Shown here: piece after piece, positions 44,201 through 56,608 of the stretch | Numbering within the stretch: position 1 is the stretch's first letter | Layout: each line of letters opens with the position of its first letter | Assembly (NCBI GenBank): GCA_951802195.1 | Contig: OX637627.1 | Span: 310,001-374,000, forward strand | Length of the DNA: 64,000 bases | Direction: 5' to 3' | DNA from: Tausonia pullulans | Taxonomy: Eukaryota; Basidiomycota; Tremellomycetes; Cystofilobasidiales; Mrakiaceae | The notes under the pieces: generated by a model | Told to the model about the DNA's origin: nothing | Seen by the model: the letters and a program-made list of their open reading frames with translations, nothing else | Database searches by the model: none | Translations under genes and position numbers: made by a program

Positions 44201-47200
44201 TCAGGGGATGTCGAGAAGAGGCTTGAGCTTCTTGATGCTGTGTGATAGCGAGGGAAAGAGGCGTCAGCCAGGGCGTTGAATACGAGCCAAATGACGCGAA
44301 AGCACGCACAGGGTCCAATCCGAAGGCTCGGCCTCCGATCGGAAGAAGTCCTTGAGCGTATCGATGGAGTTGCGGGTGATGTGCGAGTAAAGCTCGTCCT
44401 GCTCGGTGAAGTGCCGGCCCATCTGCATGTTGGGCTGGTTGATGATGGCTTCTATCTTGATAGCCGCACCAGCTCCGATGTTCTTCCGCGTGAGCTTCTG
44501 GAACGACTCGTGGTTCTTCTCGACCGACGTGCTGAGAGAAAAGAAGGAGGAGCAAGTCCAATTAAAACCGGTCGAAAGGGCTAATTAGATGTGCGCGCGC
44601 GACTAACATCTTTCCGAGATCGATGATCGTCTTGGTCACCGTCGGCGGGGTCGTCGACTTATCGGTCTCGGTCTTGACGACACAGATCGGAGTGCCGACG
44701 CGGAGCGTGCCCTCAAGGATGTCGACACCGAGGACGATCGGGTCGCGACGGGCAAACGTCTGGAGCGTCTTGAGCCGGCAGGGCCAGATGGCATCCGCGG
44801 CCGCCTCCTTCTTCCTCTGCTCCTCAATACCCTTCTTGTAGGCGGTGAATTTGTCGAAGAGATGGTAGATGATGTCGGCTGGAGAAAAGAGGGCGGAAGG
44901 TCAGCAGAGGATAGCGCAAGAATGGCCATTACGCAGAGACGGACCCTTGAAGAGTGTAACACCGAGCTCGTCGGCGAGCTTCTCAGCCTCTTTGTCGACG
45001 GTGACATCGAAGCAGAGCATGACGGCGAACTCCTTGGCCTTCTCGAGCATCGTCGACGCTTGAACAACGTCGCGCTTGTGGCTAAAAAGAGACAGACTTG
45101 TCAGTAAGAAGCCAATCTCGAGGAATGGCGGCCACGTACACAGGTCCAATGTTGATGTTGGCAACCGGGATCTTGCTCGACTTGAGGAAGTCGAGCAACG
45201 CCTCGAGCGAACCGAGCGTCGACGCCTGGACGGAGACTCCGCGACCGCCCTTGTCGACCCAGCCGAGAAGGTTCTGAAGGTCCTCCATGACCTCATCTCC
45301 GAGGTCCTCTTCAACGTCATCGGGGCCGACGACGAGCAGTCGGGATCCAGCGATGGCCTTCTCGAGGTCCGGGGCAGTGATCTTGACTCCCAGCGCGGCC
45401 TTAACCTCCTTGTGATGGATGTAAGCCGACTGAAAAGGCGGACAAATGGGGAAGAAGAGGTAAGCGGTGTGAGCTGTGGGAAGCGAGAGCGACGACATCA
45501 CTAACCTTGACACGCATCTCGCGGAGAGGCTCAGGGGTGAGGAGTGCTCGGACGTTGGTAAAGATGGGTCCATTAAGCCCGCAGACGACTATCCGATCTC
45601 CCTCACGGAGGTAACCGTTGGAGAGGACGACGTCAATTGTCGTTCCGAGACCCTCAATGACCTTGACCTCGAGAACGGTGCACTCGAGCTCGGAGATGTA
45701 CATGAGACGCTCGCTCATGCGCTGCTGCGTAAGGTTAACGAGGAGCTGGATCATATCCGGAATACCCTCGCCCGTGATGGCCGACGTCGGGACGAGCGAG
45801 ACGTTGCGACCGAGGTTTTTGTTGTCGTAGTAGAGGCACGAGTTCATACCTTGCTCGGAGAAGGCGAGGATAGTCTTCTGGAGGCGATCGGCAAACTCGC
45901 GCTTGACCTGGTTCGTCTGCTTCGCGAGCGAATCCTGGAAGGCGCCGTTCGGGGTCGCTTCCCAGCCGTAGATGCGATCGATCTTGTTGAGGGCGACGAT
46001 GAAAGGCGTCTTCTTGTCGCGGAGGAGGTTGAGGGATTCGATCGTCTGCGGCTCGAGACCGTGCATAAGGTCGACGACGAGAATGGCAATGTTGCAAAGT
46101 GAGGAACCACGGGTCCGGAGATTGGAGAACGACTCGTGGCCAGGCGTGTCGATGATAAGAAGACCAGGGATCTTGTACTCGTACGTGCCGTCCTTGTTGA
46201 TGACAGCCGTCTTGGCCTTGATCGCTTCGACAGGGAAGTAGGTAGCTCCAATCTGCTGGGTGATTCCTCCGGCCTCACCACCTTGGACGTCGGTCTGACG
46301 GATCTTGTCGAGGAGCTTGGTCTTTCCCGTGTCGACGTGTCCGAGAATGCAGCAGATGGGCGACCGGAGGTCATCCTTGCTCCGGGCAGCGAGTGCCTTG
46401 ACGTGCTCCTCCTCGCGCCGGCGGCGCGACTCGGCCTTGCGCTTCTCGAGCTCGCGTGCGGCCTTAGCCTCGTTCTCGGCCGCGCGACGCTGGGCGGGCG
46501 TCATGTCGTCGTCCGAAGAATCGTCCGAGTCGTCATCCGAGTCGTCGTCCGAGTCATCGTCAGAATCATCGTCCGAGTCCTCCTCCTCGGAAGACTCCTC
46601 GGCGGCAGCAGCAGCCTTGGGCTTCGCGGCAGCGGCGGTCTTGCCGTTGGTGGCGGAAGCAGGAACTGGTTGGAGCGAGGAGACAGGCATCAGTTCCGAG
46701 GCAATACCGCACGAAGAGGAATCAAGCTCACCGGCCGGCTTGGGCTTCTCGTCCTCCTCGCTGCTCTTGTCCCAGTCATCATCATCGTCATTCGCCTTGG
46801 TCTCAGCCGCTGGAGGTACCGGGAGTTCGTCGTCGCTCTTCTCCCAGTCGTCTTCGGACTCCTCTTTCTCCTGAGGCTTTTCGATGGCGGGCTCTGGGGC
46901 CTTGGCCTCCTCGACCTTGACCTGCTCCTTCTTGGCCGCGGGACCCTTCTTCTTGTTGCTGTAGACGACTTTCTTGGGCTTCTCGGCCGGAGTAGCGTCG
47001 GATTGGAGACCCTCAACCTTGACACCAGAGGCGAGGAGCGCCTTCAGACGGGCCTCGGCAGCGGCCTTCTCGGCCTTTTGCTTCGGGGTGAGGAGACGAC
47101 CCTCCTTCTTGGCGAGTTCGCGCTTAGCCTGCGGAAGACGTTTATGAGTGAGTCAGACATATAGCAATGAGGACACCGGATTGTCACGCTTACCTTCTCC

Positions 47201-48913
47201 TTCTCCTTCTTGCGGGCTTTGGCCTCCTCAGCGAGACGCTCCTCCTCCTCGGCACGGCGCTCCTCTTCCTCGATCCGACTGGCGGCACGCGAAATGACCA
47301 GTCAGCTTGATAGGCAAAGCTGTCGAGGCTTGAACGCGAAGCACTCACAGTCGCTCCTCCTCAGCCAGGCGCTCCGCCTCCTCCTTCGCAGCCTTCTGCT
47401 GAGCAAGTGCCGCCTGAATCGCCGCCATTTGGGGCGTGAGTTTCTTGGGCTTGGGCGCGGGTGCCTCCTCGGCAGCAGTCTTCTTCTTCTTCTTCTTGTT
47501 CTTCTTCTTGTCACCTCCAGCGGCACCTCCAGCACCGTCCTCCTCATCGTCGTCCTCGCCGGCAGCGCCATCAACAGCGGTAGAGGCAGCGGCTGAGACG
47601 GAGATGTCCTCGGCAGCGGGGGTCACAGCCTTCTTGGCGGCAGACTGCGCCTTCTTCTTGGCCTAAGGAGATGAGAGTTATCAATCAGAGTCAAGCGCGT
47701 ACAAGAAGGCGCAGTGTCATTCACCTTCTCCTTCTCCTTCTTGAGCTTCTCCTTCTCCTTCTTGGAAAGGATCTTGACCTCTCCGGGCTCGGCATCATCG
47801 GCATCGTCGGCGTCATCGGTAGGAGCAGCGGCGGCAGGAGCAACAGCAGGAGCGGGCTCAGCGGCCACTTCATCATCGTCATCCTGAGCCTTAGACTACG
47901 ATGGCGAGTGGAGCGCAGCAAGCGTACACGTTAGGTCATTCGGTCGGCCGACCAACAATTGTGGTGACTCGGAGAGGACGCACCTTCTTGTTGTCCTTCT
48001 TACCGCCCTTCTTGCCCTTCTTGGGCTTCACATCCTCCTCAGGCCACTCGTCGTCACCGACGGCCTGGACCTCGGGTTCGGAGGCAGCAGCAGCGGGCTC
48101 ATCGTCAGCGACGGAGAGCTTGGCGACGGACTCGGAGAGGTCGTCGTCCTGCTTCTGGTTCTTCTTGCTACCCTTGGCCTGTTCGTCGCGGAATGAGTCA
48201 GCCTGATGGCCTGGGCCAGGCTAGGAAGGAATAGCGGAGCCGAGGAGAGGAGGTGAAGCGCGCTTCCGTAGAATCAAGGTCACACCCCCCCACACCCCCC
48301 CCACCACCTCCTCTGCCTGACCCGTCCGGCGAGAGTCTGCTTCCTCTCCCATACTTGGGGATAAGTGACGCACCTTCTTGCCCTTCTTGGGCTTGACGTC
48401 TTCCTCAGGCCATTCATCGTCGCCGACGACCTGAGGGGCAGCCGAGACAGGCTCCGAGGCGTCCTCGTCGTCGTCCTCCTCAGGTGGAGGCGCTTTGGTG
48501 GCCTTCTTCTTGTCCTTCTTCTTATTGGAGCGGGCAAGGGCGGCCTGCAAGAGAGAGGGAAGGGAACTCTCAGCATGAGTCGAGGGGGTTCTCAGACGAA
48601 CCGCCCGCTCACCATGAGGCCTCCTCCCACCTCCTCCTCGTCATCCTGAGCGGCGAGCGCAGCGAAACCAGACTTGGCCTTGGGAGCCTCGTCCTCGTCG
48701 TCCGAGCCGGCAGCGGCCGACTTCTTAGCGGCAGCGGGGGGGGTCACCGCGGAGGCGGCCTTAGCCTCCCTGCAGAGAGAAGCAAGGGTGGACACCGCGT
48801 CAAAACGTACGCTCTTGATCGAGGGCAGAATATGAGGAGGGGGAAGGGACCGACCAGAAGGCGTCATCGTCGTCGTCTCCCTTCTTCTTTCCCTTTCCTT
48901 TCTTGGGCGGCAT
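44201..48913 (-). CDS. translation initiation factor eIF5B
   Basis: The universal IF2/eIF5B GTPase joins ribosomal subunits at the end of initiation. Start [20 protein letters not shown] at 48913. The long, charged, intron-rich N-terminus has Lys-rich and Asp/Glu-rich blocks, a repeated [18 protein letters not shown] segment and an acidic (DDDS)n run. The GTPase domain begins [20 protein letters not shown] (P-loop), then [17 protein letters not shown] (switch I), [20 protein letters not shown] (switch II) and [15 protein letters not shown] (NKxD). Domain II includes [20 protein letters not shown], domain [23 protein letters not shown], and domain [22 protein letters not shown], ending [11 protein letters not shown] with TGA at 44201. 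About a dozen introns, with some N-terminal exon borders approximate. All catalytic motifs are intact, as expected of an essential gene. Confidence 0.95.
46505..46590 (-). repeat. (DDDS)n coding repeat in eIF5B
   Basis: A GAC-GAC-GAC-TCG-like 12-nt repeat, about five imperfect copies, encoding an Asp/Ser run just before the GTPase domain. Synonymous differences between copies show it is not a very recent expansion. Confidence 0.8.
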
Positions 48914-49566
48914 CGCTGAAGGCGGAGGGCGCGGAGCGGTGGGGGGTGACGGCGAGGGGGAGTTGGCGGTCAGAGGGATGAGAAACGGCTGGGCAGGGCG
49001 GACGAGACGAGACGAGGTTCAGAACCTCGCGTCGAAGTCACCTTGACGACCGAGGGCACTCGCTCACTCCAATGTCTCTCGCGGACAGCTGTTGCTGCTG
49101 CAGGCGGGGTGGCATCGACATAATTTGATTGGAAGTTCTAAAGAGGAAGAGCGAGTAATACGGAGACAGCAGAGATACTGCATGGGAGGAGAGCGAGAGC
49201 GAAAGAGTAAGGAAAGGGAAGATGCAGCCGAAGCATAAGCAGCGGATGGCGAAGAGAACGCGAATATCGGGATGGGGAGAAGTAAGTGTCAAAGAATGTG
49301 AAAGTGTTCTAAAAAGGGTGGGAGGGCGATGCAAGAGAGTTGGAGTGAAGCAGAGGGAAGGAGAAAGGGTGTTGATGATGCTATGCATGCCAAGAGAAGG
49401 GAGAGGAGAGAGAGAATATGATGAGGGGACAGATATACCGAGAGACAGGAGACCACAGACAAAGGTGTGAAGAGGAGGAGAAAACCCCCATAGACAGCAC
49501 GCAGACCCGAAATGAAGAGATATAAAGGAAGAAGGAAGAGGAGAGAAGACGCATCGCGCCTTCCTA
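48914..49566. other. intergenic: eIF5B promoter and LisH-gene 3' flank
   Basis: No gene supported. From 49140 to 49560 the + strand is markedly purine-rich, so the region is pyrimidine-rich on the sense strand of the gene ending at 49567. Confidence 0.5.
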
Positions 49567-52500
49567 TTACGGGTCAAAGAGGCTGCCGGCAACATCGCTC
49601 GAAGCCTCGAGGACACCAGAGGTGTCTCCGTTGCCACCGTCGACAGGAGAGCCGCCAGGGACGACGGGTTCTTGCTGATCGTGGTCGACGATCCACTCAG
49701 TGAAGTTGAACTGCGAGGGGGAGAGGGAGAGCGAGACTAGTCAGTACAAGAGAGCACCGCAAGAGATAAGGCGGCATCATCAACTCACGTCCATATCGAG
49801 ATCGTTCCCCTCGAACCCAGCAAGACCGAAATCGCCCATGTCTGCCATGTCAAACAGCCCAGATTTGTCAAGCGCAGCGAAGCCACCAACGCCGTTCGTT
49901 TCGAGCGCCTCTGGTGAAGCGTGGAGCGTAGGTTGGTGGTCATCCGGTGAAGGCCCCGTGTTTGATCCGAGGAACGGCGATTCTGTCACGGACCCGCCAA
50001 ATGAAGATGTGTCCATCGGGGTCGATTGCTGGGCGAGTGGGGCAGGAACCAGCGAAGGCGTCGTCGAGGACGCCGGCGCAGGGGCCATTGCTGTCGCCGC
50101 CGCTGGCTTGCTGGTGTTGGCTGCAGCCACAGTTGAAGCCGCCACCTTCTGGGCCTTGGTCAGGCCGCGAGGCTTCTTCGAAGCGGTGGTGGTGGCATTT
50201 CCGCCGCCCTTGCTCTTGCCCTTGGGGGCCGATCCGCTCGCCTGGCGAGAAGAAGCAGCCATCATCGTGGTCGAAGACGAAGCCGCAGGCGTGCGACCGC
50301 CCGTGCTGCTGGTTGCGCCCATGGGCGACTCGACCTCCTGGTAGCCTTGAGGAAGCTCCGGGACGACGACGTCTCCCCCTGATCCCCCTGCGCCGCCATA
50401 ATGATAAGGCGCCACTGATCCAGGAGGCAGGGAGTACTGCGAGTGCTGCTGCTGCTGTTGATGAGGGACTCCGTGGGCGTGCGGGTGAGGCGGGGGCGAG
50501 TTCGCCGCCATGGCTGTCGGTGTGGGAGCGGTCGAGGCCGTTCCGCGGAGCGCCCCGGCCTGAGGAGTCGGTGCCTGACTGTTCTGGGGGGATGAGGCTT
50601 GCGATTCACTGATCTGCTGCGACATGCGGCGCTGCATTTGGGCCGCGCTAATGAAGAGGAGAGTTGTCAGTCTTGATTCGATGGCTGGGGAACGAAGAGA
50701 GGCCGGCGTGCACTTACTACTCTCGCTGCTGGTTCACATAGTGTTGCTGCTGAGCTACCATCTGGCCCTGATGCTGTAGGTGGTCAGGGTGATGCGGCTG
50801 GCCAGGATGATGCGGCGGTTGATGGGAGACCTGACCCGAGACGGCTTTGCCAGCACCAGCGGCAGCCTGCTGAAACGCAAGTGCCTGCTGCTCCTGAAGG
50901 CTCAGCTTGCCCGGAGGGACTCCAGCGCCTCCAGCAGGCCCTCCATTCTCGCCCATCATCCTCGCCCGCTTGGGACTTGGCGGCGGGTGCGGGTCATCCA
51001 CTTCCGAGGCACTGCGGAAGCCACTCTGGGCGGCAGCCCCTTGGAGCTCCGCCACGGTCGCTTGGAGGCCGTCGGTCGTCTGCGCGAGAAGCGTGTTGAG
51101 CCGCTGAGATGTGACGCCCAGCTGGGGTCCAAGTCGGCGGATTATCTCGCTGCAATCGGCCCGCACGTCTGCGTCGGTGCGACGCTGAAGAGCGTGCACA
51201 GGCGGAGGAGGCGGGAGGGGCTGTCCCTGAGGGATCCCGTGCTCAAGCTGCTGCTGCTGCATAGCTTCGCCAGACTGAAGGCGCTGAGCGTGCGTTTGGA
51301 GCTTCTGTAGCTGCGGGGGAGGGCGGCCTTGCTGAATGGCGGCCTTGGCCATCATGAGCTGGTGCTGCTGCGGGGGGAGCGGCGGCTCGAGCTGCTCGCG
51401 CCTTGGCTGCTGGGCGCCGGACCCTGAGAGTGGGAAAGAGAAAGCAGTCAGTTGGAGCGAATTCCACCGAGAAACCTAAGAAAACACACATTGCCCTGGA
51501 CCACCCATCTGTCGGACGCGGAGAAGCTGCTGCTGCTGCTGACCCGGTTGCTGCTGGCCCCACGTTGAGACCTGCTGGCTCGCCGGCTGAACAACGACTG
51601 TCGGCCCCAAGCTTGACGCGTACACCTCGGCGTCCGAAGCCCTAGGACCCAGCGGTCGACGAGTGTTGTAGCCCGCGGCTGCACGAGCGATGTCTCCAAA
51701 GACGTCCCACCAGGCGCTGAGCCGACCCTTCCCACCTCTGCCGATAGTCGATTCTAGCCCGTCCGATGAATAGGACACTGTTCCGCCGCCGGACGCTGGC
51801 ATCGTCTGCGGCTTGCGCAAGTCCGGCAGCGTCGCGTCAGCAGCAGCCAGAGTCTCCTCAACCAACAAAGGCCTCTTCCGCTTCTTTTTGCCTGACGATG
51901 AGCTCGACGATGGCCCAGAGTCACCCCCAGCGCTGTCGGGACTCGGAAGCATCGTACCCCCACCATGTCCTCCCCCAGTGGCCGCTCCTCCCTCGCCGAG
52001 TTTGCCGCCACTCTCGTCCTCGTCGACACGCATTCCGTTGTTGCCCCTACGGTCCTCGTCGTCCTCGTCCTCCCCGTCGTCGTCTCCTTCATCGTCCTCC
52101 TCCCCGTCCTCGCGCTTGACCGAACGTCGATGCTGCTCCGCAGCAAGCGCACGAACGCTGCCCGTCGGCGACGGCGAGGCTGATTCTCCTCCTCCCGACA
52201 TGGCAGTCGCTCCGGGGACACCACCAGCTGCTGCATTCCGGATACTAGCATCCGTTGAGGAACCACTGTTTTGGCGATGTGCCCCCTGGGCCGTCTCGGC
52301 AAGAAGGTTGCGTGCGGTCCGGTGCAGACCCGTTCGATACAAGCTGGATGTGGACTAGATCAGTTTCTTCGCACGATAGAATGAAGATAAAGGAAGAAAA
52401 GCGACGAACTACTCGTAGATGAGCTCGACGAAGTACGCCTCACCAGGAGGAGGCTGGAACCCACCCGGCCCCACGCGGGCGGGAACGGCCTCCTGCGGCA

Positions 52501-54239
52501 TTACCGCTGCGACGGGCAAGGGAGCCCCGGCGGAGGCGGTCGCTCCGGGGACAGCTCCAGAAGTAATCGGACGGCCGGCTTGTATCTGTTGCTGTTGCTG
52601 CTGCATCTGCTGCTGGCGGGCGAAAGCAGCTGCCTGCTGTTGCTGTTGGTGGTACATCTGCTGTTGCTGCTGCTGCTGCGAGGTTCCACCAGAAGGAGGA
52701 GGCGGCCGCTGCTGCTGCTGCAATGATGGCTGCTGTATTTGGGCCTGCTGAGGTTGCCGAGGCGACACAAATGTAGTTCCACTCGGAACACCTCCGGGAG
52801 AGAGGTACGGCGCAACAGTTGGGACGCCCGCGCCGAGCTGGCCGACGTGGAGCTGCTGAGGCGGCATGCGAGGCTGCTGAGCCTGCTGCTGCTGAGCTTG
52901 CTGCTGTTGGGCTTGCTGCTGCTGAGCCTGTTGTTGCTGTGCCTGCTGTTGCTGAGTATGCTGCTGCTGAGTCTGTTGCTGCGGAGCCTGCTGCTGAGCC
53001 TGCTGGGGTTGTTGCTGTTGAGGTTGCTGCTGGGAGTTGACCGGTGGCGCGTGCGAAGGAATGGTGCTAGCATTGCTTCCCGCCGGGGATGGAGCGGCGA
53101 TCCCGCCCATCCCACCGTGGTTCGGCTGCTGCTGCTGGTCCGGAAGCTGAGCGTGAAAGCCGCCTCCGGCGTGTGGATGTTGCTGCTGGGGCTGGGGCTG
53201 CTGAGGCTGCTGTTGATGTTGCATCTGCTGCTGCTGCTGAGCCGCGACGCGTTGTTGCTGCAGAGCCAGCCCTCCTCCTGGGAGCTGCTGCTGCTGTATT
53301 CCTTGCTGCTGTTGCCCAAGCGCGGCCACCGCAGCCGCATGCCGCTGCCTCTGCACCTGCTGTTGCTGCTGCTGAGCCACGTACTGTTGCTGCTGTAATA
53401 TATGTTGTTGCTGTTGTTGTTGCTGCTGCTGCTGCAGTTGTTGCGGCGGCGGCTGGAACTGATGCAATTGCTGCTGTTGTTGGGGCGACGGCCCCTGCTG
53501 CTGCTGTCGCTTGACGCCGTCAACCCCCTCTCCCGGTCCTCCTACATCGTACTCAGGCGCCGCCGCCCACCCGCCGGTGTCCTGTCCCACTCCCATCACC
53601 TGCTGGGTGGGCTGCTGCGGCTGTTGCGGGTGGTGGAAGTGCTGCTGTCGCTGCTGGTGTTGAGGCGACGGGTGGTAGCCGCGCGGCTGCTGGGGCGGCG
53701 GTGGCGGCTGGAGGGCAGCCTGCTGTTGTGGCTGGCCTTGAAACGCATGGGCGTGGGCGGGTGGGTACGGACGGGGGGCGGGCTGGTTGGATGCAAGCGT
53801 GCGTGCGAAAGCGAGAGGGACAGAAGAGAGGGAGATGCGAGGTGGGTTAGAAAGGAAGGCATTGTTTGGCGAGAGACGACGGGGGCACGCGAGACAGGAT
53901 GGGAATAGAGAACAACGTGGTGAGCACGAGGGGGAAGCGAGGCGAGACAGGAGAAGGCGTGAGAGGGTATCTCAGCGTGACGGGTTCTCTCAACGAAGGA
54001 GAGCACATGAGGAAGAGTGAGGTGCGAGTCAATGGGTGATGGCGATGGATGCATTGCCTCCGAACGACCAGACAGTGAGTGTCTCGCTCAGTCTGGTCTC
54101 GTTCTCGAGCGAGAGGAGATCACGAGCACAAGACGCGAGCGAGTGCGTGAATGACGAGTGGACGTCGAAAAGGGGCCAACCGATAGAGGACAGGAGACGG
54201 ATGGAGAGAGGAACGTACCACCCCTGCGGCCTGGGCCAT
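49567..54239 (-). CDS. Q-rich LisH-domain transcription regulator, Flo8/SSDP-like
   Basis: Model: a 7-codon first exon (MAQAAGV, 54219-54239), a 436-nt intron, then PAPRPYPPAHAHAFQGQP and about 420 residues dominated by Gln. Splicing of a 69-nt intron (52344-52412) yields the LisH motif FVELIYDLYRTGLHRTARNL, followed by LAETAQG. Acidic and Ser-rich sequence follows, then GKGRLSAWWDVFGDIARAAA, which resembles the WW.VFWDIF signature after LisH in Flo8/Som1 and SSDP/LEUNIG-type regulators. Downstream are more Gln-rich blocks, a KPRGLTKAQKVAAS basic patch, and a C-terminus with LFDMADMGDFGLAGFEGNDL and FNFTEWIVDHDQ that looks like an acidic/hydrophobic activation region, ending SLFDP with TAA at 49567. 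In yeasts Flo8 relatives control filamentation and adhesion; assignment to that role here is inference. Confidence 0.72.
52590..53500 (-). repeat. polyglutamine-coding CAG/CAA region
   Basis: Dense, imperfect CAG/CAA runs, many of 5-11 codons, encode the Gln-rich N-terminus. Interruptions with Pro, Ala, Gly, Leu and Met codons and mixed CAG/CAA use mean no single long pure tract. Confidence 0.9.
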
Positions 54240-56053
54240 CTGAGGGCTGCTGGCTTGGGTTGAAAAGGGTCTGCGAGGAGAGAGATAACTACGGCGATGG
54301 ATGTGGACGGGTGGGGACCGATGGACACGAGACCTGAGCAGGCAGACAGGCTATCCGGAAGACCCGACGGAACGTGAGAGGGGCGAGGGGCGGTTGCGCG
54401 CGGAAGCGGCCCAGAGGGGTAAGAGGGGGGAAAGCGGTTGATTGCAGGCGTGAGGATGGGGAAGAAGGCCGGACGAGGAGAGCGACGAGACGTCAGCAAA
54501 GCAGCCGCCGTGATATGAGAAGAGTCGGGAAGGACGGCAAAGACCAAGGGGAGAAGAGGAAGAGGAAGACCGAGGATGGGGGAGAGCGAGTGCGGGGAAG
54601 GGCAGAGAGCAAGAGTGAGGACGGGTGGGTGGCGACCAGTCTCAGTTGATATCACGCGTCTTCTCGGGGTTTCGTTCGCTCGCTCGCTCGTCGCGGTCTC
54701 ACACCAGCAAGAAACGGTGACTCCCAAACGGAAGAGAGGCACGACCTCTTTCCGTAGCGGGGAAAGTAAACACGCGAGCGAGCGAGGAGACAGAGAGAAC
54801 GGGGAAGGAGAGGAAAGCGAGGGGCGAGGCCCGTCGGCGGCCAGGCCCAGGCACCACAGACATCGGGCGCTCGCAAGAGAGGGAAGGAGGAGACGAAGGG
54901 AGAAGGACAGCAAGGACGCTGCCCGTCCGAGGAGTGGGCCAGTCCGGTCAAGAGGGGAGACCCACCTAGCCGCACGGGAAGACGATCCGAAGAGATGAAC
55001 TGGAAGAGGGCGAGGCCGACGAAGAGGACTGGTGTGAGAAAGAGGGTCCGAGAGCGGGCCTGGCTTGATTGCTTCGTCCAGGGACGGGGGGGTGGAGGAT
55101 GCGCGAGCCGGGGGTGGGATTGGTAACTATGTGCAAGGACGGCGGCGGGATCCGGAAGGGGAAGGGCACTCTCTCTGTTGATGAGGGAGGACGGAGCTCG
55201 GAGTGGCCGATAGGAGGACGGGCGAGGGAGGCGAGAGGAGACAGGGTCCTCAGGCTGGCTGGGGGTCAGCGGCCAAAGGCCGTCCCGCCAGAGCGCGCGG
55301 CCAACGGCAGGTGACGGCATCCAGCGCGGATCAGGCACGCCGATTCCATCCGTTTTCCGCCGCCTCCTTGGATCATCACTTCTGTTCTTTCTCGCTCGCT
55401 CGCTCACGAGGAGCCCGTGGCATATTCCATATGATATCCTGAGGAGACAGCCGACAGACTGGCCTGATCGCCAGACCCATCCCACGACTCCCCCCGTCAT
55501 GGTGGCGTACGCTCCGATGTTCTGGTCCCTCCTTGACATCCCTGAACCATGTTGGCATTCCGGCTCCTCCTCGGCCTCTCGCCGGATTTGCTTAAGTGGA
55601 TTTCCCCTGCAGTTTCTTTCCTTCCCTTCTCTTCCTTTCCTCCCGTTTCGCAGACACACGCTCTCTCACTCTTACGTTTCGAAACATCATGCAACCTCCC
55701 CCCCCCCACACTGACCTCCCGTTAGCCTCATAACTTCGCAGCTACTATTCTCGCCCGATCCGCCGCGGGCTAGCAGACTATTTCTTCTTTAGGTCTCCCT
55801 TGTAAACTACGCATACGCAACGCGAGCGAAGCTTCCAGTCAACCATTGGCACTGCAGGACTGAGCCTACTTGAAATGCATGTGTCCCCGGAGCCGCCATC
55901 CGCGTGCAAGGGCTCGAACACCGTCTGAGTCCGAACCGAGGGCCGAGCCGGAGAAACGACAGAGAGCGAGGAGGGAAAGACCCAGCGCCCGCGCGCAAGT
56001 CGGTCGTTCAGAGTCGCCACTTTCTTTCGTGGAATTGAGGCACAATATGACAA
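54240..56053. other. gene-poor region upstream of the LisH gene
   Basis: About 1.8 kb. Long minus-strand frames (for example 54029-54913 and 54652-55659) are open mainly because of base composition: they are Ser/Pro/Leu-rich without motifs. It probably holds the LisH-gene promoter and a long, perhaps spliced, 5' leader. (GCTC)n stretches occur near 54670-54690 and 55392-55408, and a C10 run at 55698-55707. Confidence 0.4.
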
Positions 56054-56608
56054 GTGACGCTCTGGGTTACTGTTGACGAATCTCTCTCCAGGCTCTCCAT
56101 CCGGGTAAGCATACCACGTCAGCCTCGCTCACGGACGCCACACTCATGCCGCACAAAGAGCGCACGCGTTGCGTGTTCTGTCTCGCTGTCCGGATGGAGT
56201 CTCGCTTCTATCTCTTCGACGAACTTTATCTTATGGTTCGCGCCGTCCGGACCGCTGCCGCAGGACTTGTCTCTCCCGCTCCCCACACACCGCTCGTCTG
56301 TCCCAACACCCTCGCTCCCGCGGCACATCTTCCTCCTCCATCGCTTCTTCGTTGTCCGGACCTGGCATCTCCTCCCTCGTCGACGGTACAGCAAGCTCAA
56401 GGACCTCGTCGATGTCACGGACGACGAGATTCGAACTGTCGCATCCATCTTCCGGCGCAAGCGTCGGCAGACGGGCATGCGGTCGTGGGTAGGCCAACAT
56501 GCTGGGACTGGGGATGAAGGTGGTGTCGATGACGGTGACAGCGATGGCGGAGGGCTCAGGAGTGTTGTAGAGGGATGGCAAGAGGTCGTTCGGACGGTCG
56601 GCGGGTGA
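56054..56608 (+). CDS. possible small gene, unrecognised
   Basis: A plus frame open to TGA at 56606 ends LPRHIFLLHRFFVVRTWHLL, then PRRRYSKLKDLVDVTDDEIR and TVASIFRRKRRQTGMRSWVG. Codons from 56310 to 56480 are strongly GC3-rich. The hydrophobic stretch followed by basic residues could be a membrane helix. A different frame just upstream (MESRFYLFDELYLMVRAVRT, 56194-56260) also looks coding, so one or more introns are likely. The 170 bases after the stop are almost pure pyrimidine, as after other plus-strand genes here. An acidic minus-strand frame (56231-56581) is the rival reading. No family recognised. Confidence 0.35.
   Translation: MTLWVTVDESLSRLSIRVSIPRQPRSRTPHSCRTKSARVACSVSLSGWSLASISSTNFILWFAPSGPLPQDLSLPLPTHRSSVPTPSLPRHIFLLHRFFVVRTWHLLPRRRYSKLKDLVDVTDDEIRTVASIFRRKRRQTGMRSWVGQHAGTGDEGGVDDGDSDGGGLRSVVEGWQEVVRTVGG

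Noticed and set aside
46136-47164. 342-codon plus-strand open frame
   Set aside because: It is the antisense shadow of the eIF5B coding exons, whose GTPase motifs are certain on the other strand.
52739-53398. 219-codon leucine-rich plus-strand frame resembling a membrane protein
   Set aside because: It is the antisense of CAG/CAA repeats (CTG/TTG read as Leu), not a gene.
54029-55659. Long minus-strand open frames of 294 and 335 codons
   Set aside because: They overlap each other in different frames, are Ser/Pro/Leu-rich without motifs, and lie in GC-rich sequence where stops are rare.
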